Positions 6,323-10,769 of a stretch of DNA of 10,769 bases are shown in pieces. The position numbers and the translations under genes are program-made. Numbering within the stretch: position 1 is the stretch's first letter; the number at the start of each line of letters is the position of its first letter. The DNA is taken from positions 13,467-24,235 of the forward strand of contig DEHT01000024.1 in assembly GCA_002352045.1 (NCBI GenBank), written 5' to 3'. The notes under the pieces were generated by a model, which worked only from the letters and a program-made list of their open reading frames with translations, searched no databases and was not told where the DNA came from. The DNA is from Chitinophagaceae bacterium UBA2793 (lineage in GTDB: Bacteria > Bacteroidota > Bacteroidia > Chitinophagales > Chitinophagaceae).

Positions 6323-7675
6323 ATGAGTAAGAAATTATTATTAGCAAACGCACATGTTCCGGGTATAAGAACCTACGAAGTGTATCGCCGTGAAGGTGGT
6401 TACCGAAGTGTGGAAAAAGCTTTGAAGATGAAGCCCGAAGAAATTGTAGAAGAAGTGAAGAAGAGCGGCTTACGAGGCCGTGGTGGTGCCGGTTTCCCTA
6501 CTGGTTTAAAATGGAGTTTTATTGCAAAACCCGAAGGTGTGCCACGCCATTTAGTGGTAAATGCCGATGAAAGTGAACCCGGTACTTTTAAAGACCGCTA
6601 CCTGATGGAATATATTCCTCATTATTTAATTGAAGGAATGATTGTATCGTCTTTTGCCTTGGGTAGCAATGTGAGCTATATCTATATCCGTGGAGAATAT
6701 GCATGGATAACCAATATTTTAGAAGAAGCCATTGATGAAGCCAAACAAAATGGCTGGCTCGGAAAAAATATCCAGGGCAGCGGTTTCGATTGTGAAATTT
6801 ATGTTCAGCGTGGTGCGGGCGCATATATCTGTGGTGAAGAAACAGCATTAATAGAATCGCTGGAAGGCAAAAGAGGTAATCCAAGAATTAAACCACCGTT
6901 TCCGGCAGTAAAAGGCGTGTGGGAAAGACCAACTGTGGTAAACAATGTAGAAACCATTGCAGCCGTAGTGCCCATCATCAACGAAGGTGGCGAAGCTTAT
7001 GCTCAAATTGGCATTGGAAAATCTACCGGCACCAAATTAATTTCTGCCTGTGGTAATATTAATAAACCCGGGGTTTATGAAATTGATATGACCATAAGTG
7101 TGGAAGAATTTATTTACAGCGATGAATATTGTGGTGGTATTCCCAATGGTAAAAAATTAAAAGCCTGCATACCCGGTGGTTCATCGGTACCTATTTTACC
7201 TGCAAACTTATTACTCACTACTGCTAAAGGCGAAAAAAGATTAATGAATTACGAAAGCCTGAGCGATGGCGGCTTTGCAACAGGTACTATGATGGGATCC
7301 GGCGGATTTGAAGTGCTCGACGAAGATCAGTGCATTGTAAAACATACCTATACCTTAGCCCGGTTTTATCGTCATGAAAGTTGCGGCCAATGCAGCCCAT
7401 GCCGGGAAGGTACCGGCTGGATGGAAAAAATATTAAAAAAGATAGAAACAGGCAAAGGCGAAATGAAGGATATTGATTTGCTCTGGGATATTCAGCGCAA
7501 AATTGAAGGCAATACCATTTGTCCGCTGGGCGATGCTGCGGCATGGCCGGTGGCAGCAGCCATCCGTCATTTTAGAGATGAATTTGAATGGCATATTTTG
7601 AACCCGGAAAAATGCCTGACAGAGAATTTTGGATTAAGGCATTATGCGGATGCGATTCATGTACCTGTAGCGTAG
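6323..7675 (+). CDS. nuoF: NADH-quinone oxidoreductase subunit F (NADH/FMN-binding, N3)
   Basis: The product is 450 residues. It oxidises NADH with FMN and passes electrons to [4Fe-4S] cluster N3. The flavin-binding glycine-rich segment RGRGGAGFPTGLKW is at 51-64, and VVNADESEPGTFKDR at 78-92. GAGAYICGEETALIESLEGKRG is at 164-185. The N3 ligands are C354, C357 and C360 (ESCGQCSPCREG) and C400 (TICPLGDA). The ATG at 6323 is chosen because the longer frame would start with a TTG inside the TTTTGAC array. The gene lies between the VOC gene and the four-helix-bundle gene, each separated from it by heptamer blocks. Confidence 0.97.
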   Translation: MSKKLLLANAHVPGIRTYEVYRREGGYRSVEKALKMKPEEIVEEVKKSGLRGRGGAGFPTGLKWSFIAKPEGVPRHLVVNADESEPGTFKDRYLMEYIPHYLIEGMIVSSFALGSNVSYIYIRGEYAWITNILEEAIDEAKQNGWLGKNIQGSGFDCEIYVQRGAGAYICGEETALIESLEGKRGNPRIKPPFPAVKGVWERPTVVNNVETIAAVVPIINEGGEAYAQIGIGKSTGTKLISACGNINKPGVYEIDMTISVEEFIYSDEYCGGIPNGKKLKACIPGGSSVPILPANLLLTTAKGEKRLMNYESLSDGGFATGTMMGSGGFEVLDEDQCIVKHTYTLARFYRHESCGQCSPCREGTGWMEKILKKIETGKGEMKDIDLLWDIQRKIEGNTICPLGDAAAWPVAAAIRHFRDEFEWHILNPEKCLTENFGLRHYADAIHVPVA

Positions 7676-7708
7676 AAAGTAAAAATTCAAAAGTAAAAAT
7701 TCAAAAGT
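7676..7708 (-). repeat. left heptamer block between nuoF and the four-helix-bundle gene
   Basis: These 33 bases fill the entire gap. They consist of two exact copies of the 14-mer AAAGTAAAAATTCA (7676-7689, 7690-7703) and a partial third copy AAAGT that touches the next ATG. In reverse complement it is alternating TTTTGAA and TTTTTAC heptamers. Confidence 0.85.
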
Positions 7709-8095
7709 ATGGAGGATGAAATTGAATTTTTTGAACTAAAGGAAGAAGATAAACCTTATGGAATAAAGCATAGGTGTTTTTATTTTTCTAAGGAGGTTGT
7801 AAAGCTTGTTGGTATGGTTAAATATGATAGGATTTACCATTCAATGTTTGATCAGCTTTTAAGAAGTGCAACTTCAATAGGTGCAAACCTGGTTGAAGGA
7901 ACTGCGGGAAGTTCTAAAAAAGATTGGCGAAACTATTATGCCATTGCTTTGAAATCGGCAAATGAAACAAAGTATTGGCTATGTTTAATAAGAGATACCA
8001 TTGATGTATCTAAGGAGAAATTAAATGAATTAATAATTGAAGCAAATGAGTTGTCAAAGATCATTGCTTCAATAATTGTAAAGTCTCAAGTTTAA
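7709..8095 (+). CDS. four-helix-bundle protein, S23 / 23S rRNA intervening-sequence type
   Basis: The product is 128 residues and almost wholly helical. The family hallmark QLLRSATSIGANLVEG is at 49-64, and ALKSANETKYWLCLIRD is at 80-96 after a basic SSKKDWRN turn. Homologues are encoded by intervening sequences in 23S rRNA genes of Leptospira and others. The Avd protein of diversity-generating retroelements shares the fold. The cellular role of free-standing copies is not established. There is no reverse transcriptase or rRNA in the window. By hand count the gene has about 31% GC, clearly below its neighbours. It sits alone between nuoF and nuoG, flanked by 33-bp heptamer blocks on each side, which suggests insertion. 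The ATG abuts the left block, and a GGAGG sits inside codons 2-4, not upstream of the start. Confidence 0.9.
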   Translation: MEDEIEFFELKEEDKPYGIKHRCFYFSKEVVKLVGMVKYDRIYHSMFDQLLRSATSIGANLVEGTAGSSKKDWRNYYAIALKSANETKYWLCLIRDTIDVSKEKLNELIIEANELSKIIASIIVKSQV

Positions 8096-8128
8096 TTTTT
8101 TTGACTTTTGACTTTTTAATTTTTAATT
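8096..8128 (+). repeat. right heptamer block between the four-helix-bundle gene and nuoG
   Basis: These 33 bases fill the gap up to the nuoG ATG. In register from 8099 they read (TTTTGAC)2 (TTTTTAA)2. A 21-bp stretch (8098-8118) is identical to the block before nuoC. It has the same length as the left block and runs in the inverse sense. Confidence 0.8.
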
Positions 8129-9250
8129 ATGAGTGAACAAAACAAACCGGCTGTTTTTAAGGTAACCATCGACAACATCACTATCGATGTTGCACCCGGT
8201 ACTACAATACTTAATGCCGCAAGGCAAATAGGAGGTGATGTTACGCCACCGGCAATGTGCTATTACAGCAAGCTGGAAGGCAGTGGTGGTAAATGCCGTA
8301 CCTGCCTGGTAGAAGTGGCAGCAGGCTCTACCGCCGACCCAAGGCCCATGCCTAAATTGGTGGCCAGTTGCCGCACCGGTGTAATGGATGGTATGATTGT
8401 AAAAAACATCACCAGCGATAGAGTATTGGATGCAAGAGAAGGAGTAGTTGAATTTTTGTTGCTGAATCATCCGCTCGATTGCCCCATTTGCGATCAGGCA
8501 GGAGAATGTCATTTGCAGGATTTGAGCTATGAGCATGGTAATGCAGGTACCCGCTACGAATTTACCAGAAGAACATTTAAGAAAGAAGATATTGGCCCCT
8601 TTATTCAATTGCACATGACCCGTTGTATTCTTTGTTATCGTTGTGTGTATGTGGCAGGGCAATTAACCAATCAAAGAGTACATGGTGTAATTGACAGGGG
8701 CGATCATGCAGCTATTTCAACTTTTATTTCCAGGGCAATTGATAACGACTTTAGCGGCAATATGATTGATGTGTGCCCGGTGGGAGCTTTAACCGATAAA
8801 ACTTTCCGGTTTAAAAACAGGGTATGGTTCACCAAACCGGTAGATGCCCATAGAAATTGCGATAATCCGCAATGCTGTGGAAAAGCTACCTTGTGGATGC
8901 GGGGAGATGAAGTGTATAGAGTTACTGTGCGTAAAGATCCTTTTGGCGAAGTGCAAAGCTACGATGGCAAACCGGGCTGGATTTGCAATACCTGCCGATT
9001 CGATAAAAAGCAGGCAAGAGATTGGGTGGTAGAAGGGTTAACAACTATTAGCAGGCACTCGGTAATTGGAGCTAATAAATACAAAATATTAGAACAGCCA
9101 AAAGAAACCATTGAGCAAGTAATGGATGGACGAAAGCCAAAATTATTGATGGATATTCATTCCATTAGTGAAGTAAATAAGCCGGGCATTGAATTGAGTG
9201 AATTAAGCAGGCCGGCACATTCAACAGATTTTAAAAAGGCGGATGAATAA
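8129..9250 (+). CDS. nuoG: NADH-quinone oxidoreductase subunit G, short form (Fe-S domains only)
   Basis: The product is 373 residues; long NuoG proteins such as the E. coli one are about 900. The N-terminal ferredoxin-like domain has N1b ligands C44, C56, C59 and C81. The next domain has H114, C118, C121 and C127 for N5 (HPLDCPICDQAGEC). Then come C166, C169, C172 and C216 for N6a (CILCYRC, DVCPVGAL). A further Cys-rich segment follows (C244, C249, C250, then C286, C289), at the place of the N7-binding domain but with different spacing. After it the protein ends without the molybdopterin-oxidoreductase-like body. No frame disruption is visible and nuoH follows after 99 bp, so the short form looks natural rather than truncated. 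Short NuoG is, to my recollection, usual in Bacteroidota. Confidence 0.93.
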   Translation: MSEQNKPAVFKVTIDNITIDVAPGTTILNAARQIGGDVTPPAMCYYSKLEGSGGKCRTCLVEVAAGSTADPRPMPKLVASCRTGVMDGMIVKNITSDRVLDAREGVVEFLLLNHPLDCPICDQAGECHLQDLSYEHGNAGTRYEFTRRTFKKEDIGPFIQLHMTRCILCYRCVYVAGQLTNQRVHGVIDRGDHAAISTFISRAIDNDFSGNMIDVCPVGALTDKTFRFKNRVWFTKPVDAHRNCDNPQCCGKATLWMRGDEVYRVTVRKDPFGEVQSYDGKPGWICNTCRFDKKQARDWVVEGLTTISRHSVIGANKYKILEQPKETIEQVMDGRKPKLLMDIHSISEVNKPGIELSELSRPAHSTDFKKADE

Positions 9251-9289
9251 CATTGGTTTACCCGGCGAATTTTGATTTGCTGTACAAGA

Positions 9290-9312
9290 GTGCGACGCAA
9301 CTTATGTTGCAC
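9290..9312. repeat. small hairpin in the nuoG-nuoH gap
   Basis: GCAAC (9297-9301), TTAT loop and GTTGC (9306-9310) form a perfect 5-bp stem in a locally GC-richer stretch, GTGCGACGCAAC then GTTGCAC. There is no T run, so it is not a terminator. The rest of the 99-bp gap (9251-9349) has nothing else I recognise, and it lacks the heptamer blocks seen earlier. Confidence 0.4.
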
Positions 9313-9349
9313 ATAGGTATAAAGTTGGTTACAAAAAAAATTAAGCGAA

Positions 9350-10399
9350 ATGCTTTTAACGATAGACCTGGGATTTTTTATTGAAAAGTTAGTGTTGATT
9401 GTGATAGTGGTATCCATTGCATTGGTGGTGGCCATGTACACTACTTACGGCGAACGTAAAGTGGCTGCAATTTTACAAGACAGGCGTGGCCCCAACAGGG
9501 CCGGCCCCTTTGGACTTTTACAACCCCTGGCCGATGGGATGAAGTTGTTTTTTAAAGAAGAAATTATTCCCAACTTTTCTTCAAAGGTTTTGTTCATATT
9601 GGGGCCTTCGCTGGCAATGATTACAGCTATTATGACCAGTGCAGTAATTCCCTGGGCCGATAAAATTGAGCTTTTCGGCCGAACCATTTCTTTGCAGGTG
9701 GCCGATGTAAACATTGGAATATTATATGTGTTTGCCGTAGTGAGTATGGGGGTGTATGGTATAATGATTGGTGGTTGGGCAAGTAATAATAAATACTCTT
9801 TAATGGGTGCGGTTCGTGCTGCATCGCAAATTATAAGTTACGAGTTGGCAATGGGTATTTCTTTAATTGCTTTGCTAATGGTAACGGGTACGCTTAGCCT
9901 AAAAGACATGGTAGTGCAGCAGCAGGAAACTATGTGGAATATAGTGTATCAACCCCTGGGCTTTTTGATATTTTTAATTTGTGCATTTGCAGAATGTAAT
10001 CGTACTCCTTTTGATTTGCCCGAAGCAGAAAGTGAATTGGTGGCAGGTTATCATACAGAGTATTCATCCATGAAATTGGGCTTTTACCTTTTTGCCGAAT
10101 ACATCAATATGTTCATCAGCAGTGTGGTAATGAGTACCCTTTTCTTTGGCGGTTACGATATTCCATTTGTAAACGATGCAGCAGTGGCCGATAGCTGGGG
10201 CAACTGGCTGGCACTGGCTCAGTCAGCCTGTTTAATGATTAAAGTATTGTGCTTTATATTTTTGTTTATGTGGGTAAGATGGACCATTCCAAGGTTTAGA
10301 TACGATCAACTAATGAGGTTGGGATGGCAGGTGTTGATTCCGCTGGCATTGTTTAATATGCTGGCAACAGGTGCGGCCATTTTATTTTTTGATAAATAA
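9350..10399 (+). CDS. nuoH: NADH-quinone oxidoreductase subunit H
   Basis: The product is 349 residues. This membrane subunit lies at the junction with the hydrophilic arm and lines the quinone tunnel. About eight hydrophobic helices are visible, starting at residues 9-29 and ending near 345. Family blocks include GERKVAAILQDRRGPNRAGP with LLQPLADGMKLFFKEE in the first loop (about 34-71). The second is AECNRTPFDLPEAESELVAGYHTEYSSMKLG in the central acidic loop, with the conserved Glu residues on the quinone side. The ATG at 9350 follows an A-rich leader. nuoI begins 41 bp downstream. Confidence 0.97.
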   Translation: MLLTIDLGFFIEKLVLIVIVVSIALVVAMYTTYGERKVAAILQDRRGPNRAGPFGLLQPLADGMKLFFKEEIIPNFSSKVLFILGPSLAMITAIMTSAVIPWADKIELFGRTISLQVADVNIGILYVFAVVSMGVYGIMIGGWASNNKYSLMGAVRAASQIISYELAMGISLIALLMVTGTLSLKDMVVQQQETMWNIVYQPLGFLIFLICAFAECNRTPFDLPEAESELVAGYHTEYSSMKLGFYLFAEYINMFISSVVMSTLFFGGYDIPFVNDAAVADSWGNWLALAQSACLMIKVLCFIFLFMWVRWTIPRFRYDQLMRLGWQVLIPLALFNMLATGAAILFFDK

Positions 10400-10440
10400 A
10401 ATGACCTAATTAATTTTTAATATTGCAAACTTTTAATAAA

Positions 10441-10769
10441 ATGCAGGCATTAACAAACAGAGTGAAACCGGTAGAAAGAAAGCCCATGAACTTTATGGAG
10501 CGATTGTATTTACCGGGCATCTTAAAAGGGATGTTCATCACTTTCAGTCATATTTTTAAGAAAAAGCCAACCATTAATTATCCTGAAAAAACCAGGCCAT
10601 TTAGCCCGGTGTTTAGAGGAATGCATGTGTTGAACAGAGATGCCGAAGGAAGAGAAAACTGTACAGCCTGTGGTTTGTGTGCTGTGGCCTGCCCTGCTGA
10701 AGCCATAACCATGGAAGCGGCAGAAAGACAAAACGGAGAAGAGCATTTGTACAGGGAAGAAAAATATGC
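10441..10769 (+). CDS. nuoI: NADH-quinone oxidoreductase subunit I, N-terminal part (3' end outside window)
   Basis: From ATG 10441 the frame stays open to the window end, giving 109 codons plus two bases. An amphipathic N-terminal segment (YLPGILKGMFITFSHIFKK, about 23-41) precedes TINYPEKTRPFSPVFRG, both typical of NuoI. The first [4Fe-4S] motif, C74-x2-C77-x2-C80-x3-C84-P, is present in ENCTACGLCAVACPAEAI. The second motif (completing N6a/N6b-type cluster binding) would lie beyond the edge. The leader is A/T-rich with TTTTAATAAA before the start. The gene order nuoH-nuoI continues the operon. Confidence 0.95.
   Translation, partial: MQALTNRVKPVERKPMNFMERLYLPGILKGMFITFSHIFKKKPTINYPEKTRPFSPVFRGMHVLNRDAEGRENCTACGLCAVACPAEAITMEAAERQNGEEHLYREEKY

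Noticed and set aside
7709..8095. Remnant of a 23S rRNA intervening sequence with rRNA flanks.
   Set aside because: The flanks are AT-rich heptamers and nuo coding sequence; nothing resembles rRNA.
7676..8128. CRISPR array or diversity-generating retroelement.
   Set aside because: Repeats are 7-14 bases with no unique spacers. No reverse transcriptase, variable repeat or template repeat is present, although the protein shares a family with Avd.
8123..8662. A 179-codon open frame on the minus strand across the start of nuoG.
   Set aside because: It lies wholly opposite the strongly conserved Fe-S part of nuoG and has no family-like motif; its length reflects nuoG codon bias.
8129..9250. nuoG as a pseudogene truncated by a frameshift.
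   Set aside because: All N1b, N5 and N6a ligands are intact. The gap after the stop shows no remnant of a molybdopterin-binding domain, and nuoH follows normally.

Overview
The window is a stretch of a Bacteroidota chromosome, probably class Chitinophagia (genus not determinable here). Four things point there: a promoter of the TTTG–N19–TAnnTTTG type, A/T-rich leaders without Shine-Dalgarno boxes, a proton-pumping NADH dehydrogenase operon with separate nuoC and nuoD and a very short NuoG, and AT-rich intergenic repeats. All genes are on the + strand.

Layout. Bases 1-2004 hold the 3' end of a PstS-like phosphate-binding protein and a secreted 564-residue TPR protein. A strong intrinsic terminator (2045-2074) closes this unit. 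A Bacteroidota-type promoter (2127-2157) then opens the respiratory complex I operon: nuoA, nuoB, nuoC, nuoD, nuoE, a VOC/PhnB-like gene, nuoF, a four-helix-bundle (S23-type) gene, nuoG, nuoH and the first 109 codons of nuoI. The nuo products form the NADH-oxidising arm (NuoE, F, G), the connecting arm (NuoB, C, D, I) and part of the membrane arm (NuoA, H). Electrons pass from NADH via FMN and Fe-S clusters to the quinone. The visible cluster ligands are intact in NuoB, E, F and G, and the first cluster motif of NuoI is present. NuoG ends at residue 373 and lacks the molybdopterin-oxidoreductase-like body of long NuoG proteins.

The most unusual part lies between the genes. Several nuo gaps carry short tandem arrays with a strict 7-base period. 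They belong to one heptamer family, TTTT(G/T)A(C/A/T). Just after a stop codon the family is in reverse complement (AAAGTAAAAATTCA units); just before the next start codon it is in forward orientation (TTTTGAC units). The blocks are thus convergent inverted repeats. They bracket both genes that do not belong to complex I. The four-helix-bundle gene, about 31% GC by hand count against about 44% in sampled lines of nuoG, sits between two 33-bp blocks that fill the whole space between nuoF and nuoG. The nuoB-nuoC gap looks like the same arrangement with no gene inside. The nuoA-nuoB gap shows the same architecture with an unrelated 8-base repeat family. I propose, as inference, that these paired arrays mark a cassette-like insertion platform or small mobile element; the alternative is replication slippage and RNA hairpin formation in AT-rich gaps.
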